The position numbers were made by a program, and so were the translations under genes. Shown one piece after another: positions 1 to 11,136 of a stretch of DNA of 64,000 nucleotides. Origin of the DNA: Siderastrea radians (taxonomy: Eukaryota > Cnidaria > Anthozoa > Scleractinia > Rhizangiidae); the NCBI GenBank assembly GCA_964017195.1, contig OZ024887.1, positions 67,730,728 to 67,794,727 on the forward strand. Direction: 5' to 3'. The notes beneath the pieces are model-generated. The model was not told the DNA's origin and did not search any database. It saw nothing but the letters and a program-made list of their open reading frames with translations. Position 1 is the first letter of the stretch; every line of letters begins with the position of its first letter.

Positions 1-370
1 GTGGCTTTGCAAACGCAAAGCTGATAAAGAAAAGCGAAAAAAATAAGCTACACCAAACAGACCACATCTTCCTCAAGTGGCTCAAGTACTGATGACCGCT
101 GGAGTTGGAAGCGAGGCGCGCCCGCGCGGACAGATTTCCCTTTTTTTTCTTTTAGCCTCCATTTCGTGCAGCGGTATACTAGCGAAAAAATTAATTATTT
201 AAACGGCAACAATTATTCCAAAGAAATTAATAATTCCACAGAAAAATAACGAAGGGTGTAACTGTACTCCCTTTTACAACACAAATGAAGGGTGGTAATG
301 CACCCTACCCTACTTCTGGAACTATTTGGATTTTGTTATTGCACGTATTATAAACAAATAACAATAGTTT
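1..370. other. Intergenic, no gene seen
   Basis: AT-rich sequence with no coding signal that I can support. It lies to the left of an inverted-repeat element. Confidence 0.5.
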
Positions 371-788
371 ACCGTATTTACTGGAAAGAGCGCCGCGGTG
401 TTTATTAAAGTTGTCGACTTGTCCTGTGCAGCGCTTATTTGAGGGCGGCGCTTATTCGGGGGCGGGGCTTATTTAAAACTGCCTACAATCATACTTTATT
501 TCTGTTTTGTTCATGACAATAGTATAGTAAGGACGAAATAAAAAGTTCGCTTTAAAGGTCTATATCCCTTTCAACATCCAAATAAATAACAATAACAGCA
601 ATAACAATATCAGCCGTATTAGCATTTCAGCATTAGCCATATCACAAATCAATAAGCACCGCATTGCTGCTGGAAGGATGCGGCGCTTATTCGGGGGCGG
701 CGCTTATTAACATTTTTGCTCCTTGAATGCAGCGCTCATTCGGGGGCGGCGCTTATTCGAGGGCGGCGCTCTTTCGAGTAAATACGGT
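371..788. repeat. MITE-like element with GC-rich internal repeats
   Basis: The ends are inverted copies of each other: ACCGTATTTACTGGAAAGAG on the left, and the reverse of CTCTTTCGAGTAAATACGGT on the right. Near both ends there are repeats of the type GCGGCGCTTATTCGGGGG, in direct orientation, about six copies in all. The central part is AT-rich and non-coding. The structure is that of a short non-autonomous DNA transposon. I cannot see a clear target-site duplication. Confidence 0.7.
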
Positions 789-890
789 ATTTGGTTCAAT
801 ATCGCGAAATTTAACTCGCCAGTTTTGAAATTTGTAAGACCACATCACGCAATATTTAAAGGGCTGATACTTCACTGTCAGAGCTCAGTA

Positions 891-1102
891 GGACTGAAAT
901 AAAAGAAAGTTGGAATACAAACTGACCATTACGGCGGAGAAAAGACAGAGGCAAGAACAACAAAATAAGCTAAAAAACTGATATATTTTTCGAAATATCG
1001 GGAACCGAAAATAGATCCTGCATCAGTTTATTTTGTTCTTCTCGCATCCATCTTTTATCCGCCGTAAGGTTCAGTTTGCTGTATTGCTTTACTTTTCAGT
1101 TC
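891..1102. repeat. Imperfect palindrome (foldback element)
   Basis: The two arms of about 90 bp are inverted copies. The left arm includes ACTGACCATTACGGCGGA and the right arm includes TCCGCCGTAAGGTTCAGT. A further pair, AGAACAACAAAATAAGC against TTTATTTTGTTCTTCTC, lies closer to the centre. No coding content. A poly-G run follows at about 1200-1215. Confidence 0.7.
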
Positions 1103-1901
1103 AGCTCAAATTTTTCTTCTGATCCAGATCTTTGTCACAAATCCGTCAACTCTCACCGGTTTGAAGTCACTGTTTTGCTGTCCATTTTTTTCACTCGAGC
1201 GGGGGGGGGGGGGGGAACTTACAACTTACTGGGGCAACACATTTACTACACGAACAAACGTTCCAAAAAAGTTAGTTTGATTGACATCGGTGCTACTATA
1301 GCAACAAGACAATGACAACATGCATTTTACATGTTTCTAATTTTTCGACACCTACCAGACGTATCTGCGACCTAAACCTTTCAAACATGTCCCTTGTAGG
1401 CCACTTGTAAGTCTTTGACTGAAAAAGTTCAAAAAATTGTCTGAAATTGTTTAAGCGTTTTCAAAAACATTTAGGTTAGACATTTTCCTTCAAAAAAATA
1501 AAGTTTCTCCCTTAATTTTGCTTTGTTGGTCAACACCAGTATCTTCCAGTGGAACTGTCCATTACCGTTGCTATGGTGTCAACTGTTGGTAGGAAACCAA
1601 TGAAAAAAACAAACTTTGGTCATATGTTAAAAAAATGGTGTAGTATCAAGGAAATCGAAGTTTGTCTTCTATGCGAAATTTTGATTTCAAAAGATACGGT
1701 TCAATTAAAAGGCCAAAAAAATTGTTACAAGCCTCTTAAGTGAGCCTGCAGCTCGTAAGCTAGGAACTGATCGCTGCCCATCCGTATCGTCGTATGACTT
1801 CGTCATAGTGGCCAGTTGTCAAGGCGATAATCATATTAGAGAGGACAGGTCAGCCGCGACAAAATTAACGTTTGAGGATACCAGAGAGAATTTGTCGCAA
1901 A
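1103..1901. other. Upstream region of rolling stone-like gene 1
   Basis: No supported gene. It holds a 16-bp poly-G tract near 1200 and AT-rich sequence. The promoter and 5' UTR of the gene starting at 1902 should be here, but I cannot point to a specific promoter motif. Confidence 0.4.
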
Positions 1902-4740
1902 ATGTGTTGGAATGTTCTTCGCAAAGAGTTTCGTCTAGTTCAGTTCCGCCTCCTATATCATAACTCAGTGGACTTTGCAGAATCTCCCGTAAGTTTTACT
2001 TCGTAGCCGATTAGTAGCTCTGTGATGCGATCAAATACTGATCAGCTGAAGGGTTTTGTGTAGCTTTAACATGCTAAGTTTGGCCTTAAATTTTCAGGGT
2101 ATGCACCACATTTTGTACAATCTCTGCCGATGGAATAATTGCAATCGATTCAAGGTTGATTTCAAAGGTGAAATCATGATACTCCAAAGCCTGTCGCATA
2201 TTATTGTACTTCCAATCAAAAGTTAGAGGGCAATACAGATCTGTCACAGACAACAGCTCAAGGATATAATTATATTTACTGTATGTTAACTAATGGGATT
2301 AGGCTCTGTAGTAAATTTGCATTGCGGCAAGTTAATAACATGGAAATTCCAGACAAAGTAATTATTCCGGAGAAGGCCTTCACGTCTTGATCTTACATTT
2401 CATTGCTGCTCATGTTGTGTACGTTTTAACCGGTGCTGTTTTCGTAAAGGCTGGTTTTCACTAGCGACGGAGTCGGAGTTGGAGTCGTAATCAGAAGCGT
2501 AAAGCGTTACGATCTAGTGAAAATCAAACAACGGAGTCGTAAGCAGAGTTTCCTTTTGCGCTTACGCTTCCGTCGCTTACGATCTAGTGAAAACCAGTTT
2601 GTCGGAGTCGTAAGCAGAAGCGGAAGAACTAAACCAATCATAAAGCGTGGGAACGAGCACCGTGATTGGTTTATCCTTCCGCTTCTGCTTCCGACTCTGA
2701 CAATCTGGTTTTCACTAGATCGTAAGCGACGGAATCGTAAGCGGAGTCGGAAGAAAATGGAAACGTTCTGATTCTTCCGACTCCGATTCCGTCGAGCTTA
2801 TGACTCCGCTTACGACTCCGATGTTTGATTTTCACTTGGTCATAAGCGCTCTTACGACTCCGCTTACGACTCCGACTCCGACTCCGTCGCTAGTGAAAAC
2901 CAGCCTTAAGAAGACATGAGCCAGGCATAGTTGTTTCGCAGCTTCGTGAATTTCCATTATTAACCAGGAATGTTGTCAAATTAATATTTACAAGGTTGAT
3001 AGCGCTAAAAACACTATTATAGGAAACTAATGCCCCGTGAAATTAACGCCAATTTTTATGCGTAGCGTTAGTTTAATTTCCACCAAGTTATTTCTATCAT
3101 TTTGACCCCAAGTTCTGAATCCTGTCCTTAGCTATAACCAGTTTGTTAAACAGCCTTGTTCTTTGTTTGGCATATTTCAACTTGTCTTTTAAACCAGTAT
3201 CTGCTATCATTCAAGTTCATCAGTTCTGGCCCTCAGAATCCTTTCTCAACGTACAGTTCGGTGGATTGCATGAAAAATGCTTTTGGAATGATCAACATAT
3301 ACTGCGTCATGACACTAGGCCGAAACGTGTTGACTCTGATCACGAACGAACCATGTTTCACCAGGTGAAGTGTTCACATTAGGCAATAAATCGCGCGAAT
3401 CATGATCGAAACACGTTTATTCTTAACTACCTCAAGAGGTAGTTTCGATCTAGGTCAGACGAAACTCTTTAAACAGAGCGGTCGAGAGTGGGGAGGAAGC
3501 GTGTGCCCCGAAAGATTCTTAATTGGGGATACAATAAGACACAATTTTTATTTGAGATATGGGCTACTGAAGAAATACATGGGAAGTTATTGGTGATGAC
3601 GCAGAACCCCGTATTCCTTGGCAAAAGAACAAAAATCCAATCAGAAAAGCGCTGAAAATTGCTAAGCTTGTCGAAAATGGAATATTTTGGCAAAGATTGC
3701 ACAAATCCTCTCTTCTTGCATGATCTGCATGAAAGGCCCTTCGCCTCTAGCTGCCTCTAAAGGTCTTGGGATTGTGTGATTAAACCACAGAATGAATGCA
3801 ACAGTAAGTTCCAGCTCTATTCTTCGGTTTTAAAAGTGTAATTATCAAGAACTTACACGTGTCCCGTAAACAGCATAAATTATATAGAACCATGCGTGAA
3901 GCGTATTTGATACTGACACCTGATATGATCACTACGATCGCTATAAAAACGTTAAGAGATCGTTATGAGTTTGATCGTTGAGCGGTTTCCATATGGGCTG
4001 GTTTCCATATGATTTCTGTGATCGCTACGATTGCTTAAAAGTGGTTTCCATACGACCACAACGATTGCTGAACCTTTTTTTGTGAAAAATGCAATTAGAA
4101 GTATGTTTAGGAAACTGCTTGCTATCGACATGCTCCGGTGCTAGTGTGAACGCAGCTATACTCTTCCTTGATAAAATACGAGATCACCGTGCGCATTGTT
4201 TGCCTTCTCAGTCTTGCGCGTTAAGTTTCTTTATTCTAAAGTCGAAGTTACGAGTAACAGTTTTTTAATTTCCTGCCGACTTGCAATACAATGATGACGA
4301 GAGCATTGCAAGACATTTCACAGAATTTATGTTACATGCAGCAACGTGTCTCTCAACGTTGTGAAAATGAACAGAGTAGTCAAAGCAAGTGGTGAAGAGA
4401 AGATGTTACACGCGTAATTTGACTGCAACTGCCCTCGCAACGGTGTCGGCTGGTGACAAGTTGCAGGAAAATTGCCTCGTGTAGCAGAGCTTTCAACTAT
4501 TTTGAGCTTCAGTTTGCGTTAATTTAAGTCGCGTTTATTTCAAATACAGCTGAAACAGTAGCCATTTTTAAAAAGAAACTTAAAACATTTCTTTTTTGTG
4601 ACCATTTCAAACCTTAGGTTTATATCCTAGTTAGTCACATAGTTTACTTTTACTTACATCTTTAGGCTAGTTATGTTACGTTTTTATTCTTAGTTTATAC
4701 TGTAAGCGCGTTGCGAATCTTAAATGCGCCTATAAGAACC

Positions 4741-4804
<64 letters not shown>

Positions 4805-7172
4805 TGATATACACAAAAAGAAAGAATTTGCGTTCGCGTCAAATGAACGCCTTATAAAATTTAGCAAGGGCCTACCGGACAAAGCAAAGGTGCCGCGGAT
4901 CCTGCTGAATCTAGTAAGCAAAATTTACTGAGATAAACAACTAGACGAAGAAAGGCTGACTATTCAGGCCGTGCCTGAAGATACGTTGGAAATATAAAAT
5001 GTATACCCCAGCTGTAAAGACAGCCTTTCCTCGTCTATTTGTTCGCGTTAAAACTACACTCCATTTTGTCGGGTTTTCGTGCATTTTCGGAATCTCAAAT
5101 TTTAAAGGCTTGGATCACAGACTTTCTCGCAAATCTTGCGTGAGTTACAGGTTCGTTGTTCCATCTCTGATTCACCTTTACTCAGCAAAAGGCGCAAAAT
5201 TGAATGCATGCATAAAATGAGAATCGGGGGAAACATGAAGTTTCCATATTCGTTATTCCCTGTTGCGATTAGTCTATTGTATGCCATCGTGTGCTTTTCC
5301 GGAGTTCCGCCGTGAACTAGCCTGCGTTGTAGAAGTAATATAACGCAAGTATACAAGGAAATTTAGTCTGCGACGCAGGCTACCGTGAACGGGTCTAAAT
5401 GATAACGGAACCACTTAATTGAGTCACTGTCTTGTAACTACGGATTTTTTTTGGTGAGTCAGTTGAGAAGTGTGAATTTACATTTACATCATACTTGCCA
5501 CAAGTCAACCGCGAGTGAGCGAGAGCGACGAAGTCGCGAGAAGAGCGATCGACGAGCGATCGACGAGCGACGAGTGACGGAGTCGTTTTCCGCCCGACCA
5601 CCAGTCTACCAAAAACGGACTTTGAGAAAGTCTACATTTACATGAATTTAATGGCCAAACAATTAGCATTTTTGACAAACTACGAGTTGCCCTTCTTTTT
5701 GTCTTAAGAACAGTCGGGGAAGACGTATCAGTCAATTCGGCCACAACAAATTTGCCATAAGTGAAGTTAAATAGCCCATATTTGGAAACCTGTCGACATA
5801 GGTCGACATAGGGAAACGAAAAAAATTCTCGTTAAACTAAACAAAGCCACAAGAACTGAACTATAACACGCTTTTAAATGGCGATTGCTAGTCAGAAGCT
5901 TCATATAAATACATTTATTAAGGAAACTTAACCACGTGGACCAGTTAACAGCATTGTGGACGAGTGTTTTTTGTAGGCGAGTTTGCAGGTGCCTAAGTGA
6001 CTGATTACCTCGAGCAAGAAATATAAGTATGCTGTCGCAATGTTTCTACCTGTATGCGGATTTGAACGTAATTGGCTTTACGTGCGTAAATAAAACAAGC
6101 AACTGTGTATGAACGGTTTACGTAAACGTGAAAATTTCTATGAAAAGGGCTTGACTTTTTACGTTTACGTAAACCGTTAATACATCATCTCTTGTTTTAT
6201 TGCATGTGTGTAACGCTAGTACCGACAAAAACGCGATAGTGAAAATCCACTGCAAAACTTGGAGTGTCGGTCCAAGCACGGACGTGCCAGGGAGCAGAAA
6301 AGGTGTGGGACAACGTATTATTTTTTATTGCTACTTCTTTCTCTCTTCAGTGGTTTGGCGTCCTGATTGTTTTGCTGTATCGCTTCGTCATCGCTGCATT
6401 GTGCACAGGCTTTGTCACCTGGAGCATTTCTTATTACCCAAGCGCCGCTGTGCTTCTTTTCCTCACTAACTGGGGCTTCTTCTTTGTCACCCTGTATTTC
6501 ATTTGTGCTACTATGGTGACGGCCATCCACTACAAGAATCAGCGCAAGCAGCCGCAAAACAGAGCCAGGGGTGAAAAGGAAAATGAAAATGGCTTTAAAA
6601 TGGCTGCCAAAACAGAAGATAAGGAAACGAGCTCAAGCACCATTAAACCATGTGATGGCTGGGTAACCAACCCTGTGGATGACGATAGTGAAGTCGTTTT
6701 CACTGGTGACGATCTTGAAGCATCACGGGCCACTCCGATGAGATGGTATCAGGAAGCATTATGGGTGATTTACAACATCGCATCAGTGGCAGCAGTTTTT
6801 GTGACCATCTCGTTCTGGTTGTTGCTCTATATACCATTCGGGCGAGGACAAAGCCTTGGCCCTATCGTGGTAATTTTGCACGCAGCTAATTCCATAGTAA
6901 TGGTCGGTGATACCATGCTGAGCTCAATACCCGTGCGCTTATTTCATGTTGTTTACCCAATGCTATGCAGCATAGCCTACATTATATCAACAGTGATTTA
7001 CTGGGGGTATAGCGGAACAGGTGTTTATCCCCAGACCGACTACACAGTGAACCCAGTGTTCTCTGCCGTGTCAATACTGTGCCTTTTCTTTATTGGCCTG
7101 CCTTTGTGTCAGAGTCTGGTATTTGGCTTGTATTGCCTGAGATCTTGGATTAAGACTAAGTGTTTAAAATAA
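1902..7172 (+). CDS. Rolling stone-like multi-pass membrane protein 1
   Basis: Two exons, 1902..1988 and 6351..7172, joined in phase 0. Exon 1 (29 codons, MCWNVLRKEFRLVQF...FAESP) ends at a GTAAGT donor. Exon 2 starts after a CTCTCTTCAG acceptor with WFGVLIVLLYRFV. The spliced product is about 302 residues. Exon 2 encodes roughly six hydrophobic segments with a charged, serine-rich cytoplasmic-type loop between the second and third. Landmarks are LTNWGFFFVTLYFICA, a conserved NSIVMVGDTMLSS segment, YWG and GLPLCQSLVFG near the C-terminus. These match the rolling stone (Rost) family, known in Drosophila for a role in myoblast fusion; the function in cnidarians is not established. The open frame upstream of 6351 is intron, and its apparent start at 6264 should not be used. 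The stop codon overlaps an AATAAA signal (about 7170). Paralogues lie at 10240 and 12326. Confidence 0.85.
2448..2906. mobile_element. Harbinger-like MITE in intron of gene 1
   Basis: 459 bp. Its terminal inverted repeats start AGGCTGGTTTTCACTAGCGA on each strand and are flanked by a 3-bp direct repeat TAA (2445-2447 and 2907-2909). Inside are further inverted subrepeats built from ACTCCGACTCCG and TCACTAGATCGTAAGC. A 3-bp TWA target duplication is typical of PIF/Harbinger. The homologous intron of gene 3 has the uninterrupted site TCGTAAG near 12989-12994, which confirms insertion after the gene duplication. It has no transposase. Confidence 0.85.
4540..4802 (+). mobile_element. 3' end remnant of an L2/CR1-type LINE
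   Basis: A short stretch reads as the usual C-terminus of such elements (ETVAIFKKKLKTFLF). It is followed by a 3' UTR with AAGCGCGTTGCGAATC and a (TTA)n tail at 4741-4802. Heavily 5'-truncated; it sits in intron 1 of rolling stone-like gene 1. Confidence 0.55.
4741..4802. repeat. (TTA)n microsatellite
   Basis: About 20 perfect ATT units, interpreted as the tail of the LINE remnant just upstream. Confidence 0.9.
5102..5356 (-). other. Intronic block shared with gene 3 intron
   Basis: Within the intron of gene 1. Read on the minus strand it gives an open frame with SKGESEMEQRTCNSRKIC. The block at 13737..13940 in the intron of gene 3 gives VKGKSEMRRRSLNVCKIC. The nucleotide identity is obvious in both. 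It may be conserved only because the introns were duplicated together. A minus-strand exon ending at AAAGGTGAAT/AAAGGTAAAT donors is the alternative. I do not recognise a domain. Confidence 0.4.
6089..6201. repeat. Hairpin-forming inverted repeat
   Basis: The arms AATAAAACAAG / CTTGTTTTATT and AACGGTTTACGTAAACGT / ACGTTTACGTAAACCGTT pair with each other, separated by a loop of about 30 bp. It lies 150 bp upstream of the exon 2 acceptor of rolling stone-like gene 1. Confidence 0.75.
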
Positions 7173-10100
7173 AGTTGATTGGGGGCCAGTTAAAAACTGT
7201 TTTAAGGGGAAATTGTCGTTTACATAAATCATGCGTAAGGAGTAGTCTAAATTGATGATAAACTGATCATTGGGTAACAGACCTTTTCACCGATACAGAC
7301 GCCATATTGATTTTGCCCCCTGGGTATCCCATAATACTGGATTGATTCTACTATTGTGATAATGCTGCATTATCACTACAAAAGACTAAATGAATTTCAA
7401 CGAGTATTCGTTTTCATTGTAATTGCCGATTATACTTTTCATGTTAATCAACATCTGTATTTTAGAGCACTTGTTGTAAGTTTTGTTAACAATAGACGCG
7501 TATACTATCGTATATAGGGCACTCAGAATGAACAATTTTTCGATTACATTCCCTGGCGTGTCGATTACGTTTTTGAGAAGAATAAAGTGCTGTTGGAACC
7601 AACATCAAGTTGTCGCTGTTATTGCTGCAGTCCAGTTCGTGGTTAGATCTCGGTGCCTTCAGAGAGTGACGGCTCTTTCCCACAAGCAAGTGCCCCATTT
7701 GAGTCTAATTTCTTCCAAGAGTTGTTGTAGAAACCCAGTAGAACCGGTGTTCGAAGTTCATATCTCCTCGATCGTTTAGAGTGGAAAAACGTACAGTCAC
7801 AGTTTACACGTACAGAACGCGACAGTCTGACGAAATTTTACTGTTGTCTTAAGTATCCACATAAATAAGGTGCCTAGTCCTATGTGAAAATAGACTTTAC
7901 CTGTTTCATATGGCTTGAACAAACTTAATTTGTTATCCGGCTGCACAGTGGCGGAACCAGACCTTTAGGTACTAGTTAGTGGGAGGGGGGGGGGGGGGGG
8001 AAGCTCCTAAAGCGACGTTCACACTAGTGAAGAGACTACTAACGCAAATGTAAATAGTGTATGAAGTCTGATTCACACGCATATTAGGAAATGTAAATGA
8101 AAAGTTATGAATGTCACAGAAAGAGACTCCTCGTGTCTTTTTAGCCCGATTTGTATGTTAAAAAAGAAAGAAAATCGAGTTGGCAAAGTCCACAACGACA
8201 TGGACTCTTTTGGTTGGGCACACTTCCGAAACTCGACGGCTCCGCATTTACGAGGCGACGAGCGAAAAAGAATTCCCTCGCAGGTTCGACAATGGCGGCA
8301 CTGCCGCGAGTCCCGCGTAGGTCCGCCTGCTCGGACACTAACAGAAGCCTTTTAGGAAAGAAAGTAGATTTATTACAAAATTGTAGAGAAAAAGCATGTT
8401 TTGAAAAAAGTCAAAATGTGATTTTCGCTTTTATCAATAAGCCCTTACTCGGATAATGTCGGATTTGTAAACGGTGATACACAACCTCCAGGAAAAGGGT
8501 ATTTCTTTCTTGCCCCCAATTTTTGAAACGTTTATCTCCAATATTCGTCAATTCGGGATAGGCTTCCCTCGGCCTTACCACCCCCATCCGCACCCGCACA
8601 AACGTTCCCTTGAATGAAATAATTCCCTCAACCGTGGAAAGGTAGTGTAGCTTTTTATGGATTTTCCTTTCCGTGATCTTTTGAACCTGTGCTCTCCTCA
8701 TAACCTACGATCAGACGCCCTGTTTTCTTTTACTTCTCAGGAAAAGGGACTGAACGGGTTACTCTGTAATCAATGCAGGGCTTCTGACTAACGACGTCCT
8801 TCAACAGGGCAAACAGTCAACCTCAGAGACTGCACTGCCAAATGGCACAACCAATGAGCATCAGTTTTCTCATTTCCCGTTAAGTCCAGAGAATTCACTG
8901 CTAATTGGCACCACCACTTAGTAACAGATTTCTCTCCTCCCAGTCCCACCAATTTTACGAGGCACTTCTTAAATTTCAGGGACGGTATTGGCTCCCTAGC
9001 TTGCATACGATTAGTTAACTAGAACAGGATGGAGCACTCCAAATTGCCTCTTAAGCCAATAGTAGGGTACAAGAGAGGAGTGTACACGAAAATATTCGAG
9101 GGCAAGTGAACACGACCCAAAGAACCAATCACTGAGAGGAGCTCCACGTGTCAACGATGGGCTGATTTTCTCGGCGGACCAAATCCACCCAATTATCAAC
9201 GTCACAGTTGCTAACTCGAGGGACGATTGATTGCAATCTATGTAATTTTTATTTGTTGTGCACAAATTAGAAGGGTGTTTCATTTCGTATCATTATGTTA
9301 ACATATATGGCAAATTTAAGTGGCCAAATAAGTCGAATCAAAAGTGTGAAAACTACTTTCTTAAATCATTTTTATCTTAAGAGAAATATCGACGCCATCA
9401 TTCTGACCGTCGATGAAGTCGACATGACATATATTACCCGCCTTAACACAACTTTTAGGATCCAAAAAAGGGGCTGTGTGATGCAAGCCAGCTATTTCCT
9501 GCTATTTGCTGTCATTTGTGACAGATTCTGTACAATCCAACATCGCACCCACTTTATTAACAAAGACGCCAGCGAGGTAATATCTATTTGAGCACAGGTA
9601 TTAAATAAATGAAAACGAGTACACATTGAATTCCTAAAGCAAAAATCATTTCTGCACAGCCCCGTTCCCAGTCATCCGCGGCAGGAAATCTAATGTGACG
9701 TCGCCCTTCGAGCTTAACGGGAAGATTCGCCTAGGAACGTCTGTCATCAGTCATTTTGCAACAAACGCTAAACCAAAATTTCGTCGAAATGCGCTGTTAT
9801 TTCAAAAATACTTTTCTGTAGGAGAAGTTAGTTTAGTTTTAAATTAATAAGGTACTTTGCATCGAGAGTTATCGGTTTTTGTCTGTATCAAGTTCATATT
9901 TTGACTTAAGCAGCGAGCAAAAAGTTGTCCTGGGTAGGCGAGTTGTCCCTAGCTGAAGTGATTACAATGAAAAAACCTATTCCGCCTGTTAGGGTCACCC
10001 TATCATGCAGCTGTCATGCAGTAACCTTAGCACTAGGGTTACCCAAACACGACGCGTAAAAAAGTTAAAAAAAAATGTGAGGGCTAGAGTTACCCTTGTG

Positions 10101-10239
10101 CTAGGTTAACCCTACCTCCTTGTAAACTGGCCCTAAATGTTTATTTCGACTTAGTGTTCACAACTGGTAACGCACCTTTTCCGATAACATAGCTGAACCT
10201 TTTTTGCTTGTAAACGACAGACAATACCTTGCAATCACT
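7173..10239. other. Intergenic region between rolling stone-like genes 1 and 2
   Basis: The genes converge here, so both 3' UTRs are present. There is a poly-G tract at about 7985-8000. At about 9657-9740 lies a degraded copy of the MITE family also found at 50729-50844 (shared text TGTGACGTCGCCCTTCGAGC against TGTGACGTCACCCGTCGAGC). I see no gene. Confidence 0.5.
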
Positions 10240-11073
10240 TTATTTTACACACTTGGTTTTGATCCAAACCCGCATGCGATAAAAGCCAAATATCAGACTC
10301 TGGCATAACGGAAGGCCAATAAAGAACATGCATGCCTGTGTTACAGCGGAGGAAACTGGTCTCCCTGTGTAGTCGGTCTGAGGATAAATGTAACTCTCGC
10401 CAGATGGATTTGTTCCACCGCACGCCCAATAAATCACTGTAAACAAGGCATAAATTGCGATGTACAGCATTGGGTATAGAACATGGAGTAGGTGCACAGG
10501 TACTGAGCTCAACATGGTATCACCAACCATTACTATGGAATTAACAGCGTGGATAAGTACCGTGGTGGCGCTAATTTCACCCTTTCTGTAGATCAACAGC
10601 CAATACGAGATGGTAACTAAGACCGCTGCCACTGACACTATGTTGTAAATGACCCATAATGCCTTGTGAAACCATCTCATCGAAGTGGTCCGTGATGCTT
10701 CCAGGGCATCTTCAGTAAAAAGCATTTCCACATCGTCATGCACAGGGCTGGTTACCAAGTTATCACGTGCCTCACATGTGGTTGTACCTGCTTCTTTGCT
10801 GCTGTCTTCATTCGAGGCAGTCTCTTTGCATTCGTTTTCGTTTTCGTCGCCAGCTGTAGTTTCTCGCCGCTTGCGTTGGTTGTTGTAATGGGTGGCCGTT
10901 GCTGTGGCAGCACAAACGAAATACAGGGTAAGGAAGAAAAAAGTCCAGTCACTGAGGTAAATGAACCACTTTACACGCGTGTGCGGGAAATAAATACCGC
11001 TAGCGACGATCCCTCCTGCGCAGAACACGGCGATGGCGAACCGATACAGTAGAATGACTACCACACCAAACCA
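10240..11073 (-). CDS. Rolling stone-like protein 2, exon 2
   Basis: Large exon on the minus strand. It starts after a TTTATTTTCAG acceptor with WFGVVVILLYRFAIAVFCAGG, exactly where exon 2 of the other two copies starts. It encodes about 277 residues to the stop. Landmarks are YLSDWTFFFLTLYFVCA, NSIVMVGDTMLSSVPV, YWACGGTN, YPQTDYTGRPV and GLPLCQSLIFGFYRMR. Topology is as in its neighbours. It lacks the expected first exon: I searched 11137-13976 on the minus strand and found nothing like MCWxVLRKEFR. The open frame that extends from 11073 to 11136 is probably intron. The stop overlaps an AATAAA (about 10235-10241). It may be a functional gene with a diverged or distant exon 1, or a headless copy. 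Confidence 0.75.
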   Translation of the reverse strand, partial: WFGVVVILLYRFAIAVFCAGGIVASGIYFPHTRVKWFIYLSDWTFFFLTLYFVCAATATATHYNNQRKRRETTAGDENENECKETASNEDSSKEAGTTTCEARDNLVTSPVHDDVEMLFTEDALEASRTTSMRWFHKALWVIYNIVSVAAVLVTISYWLLIYRKGEISATTVLIHAVNSIVMVGDTMLSSVPVHLLHVLYPMLYIAIYALFTVIYWACGGTNPSGESYIYPQTDYTGRPVSSAVTQACMFFIGLPLCQSLIFGFYRMRVWIKTKCVK

Positions 11074-11136
11074 CTGAAAATAAAATTTGAAATAGTTAAT
11101 TATGTTATCCAGGATATTCTTCTTCTCTTGACACAC

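Noticed and set aside
6264..6350. ATG start of rolling stone-like gene 1 at 6264
   Set aside because: It lies upstream of a strong CTCTCTTCAG acceptor at the position where the paralogue is also spliced. The true start is in exon 1 at 1902.
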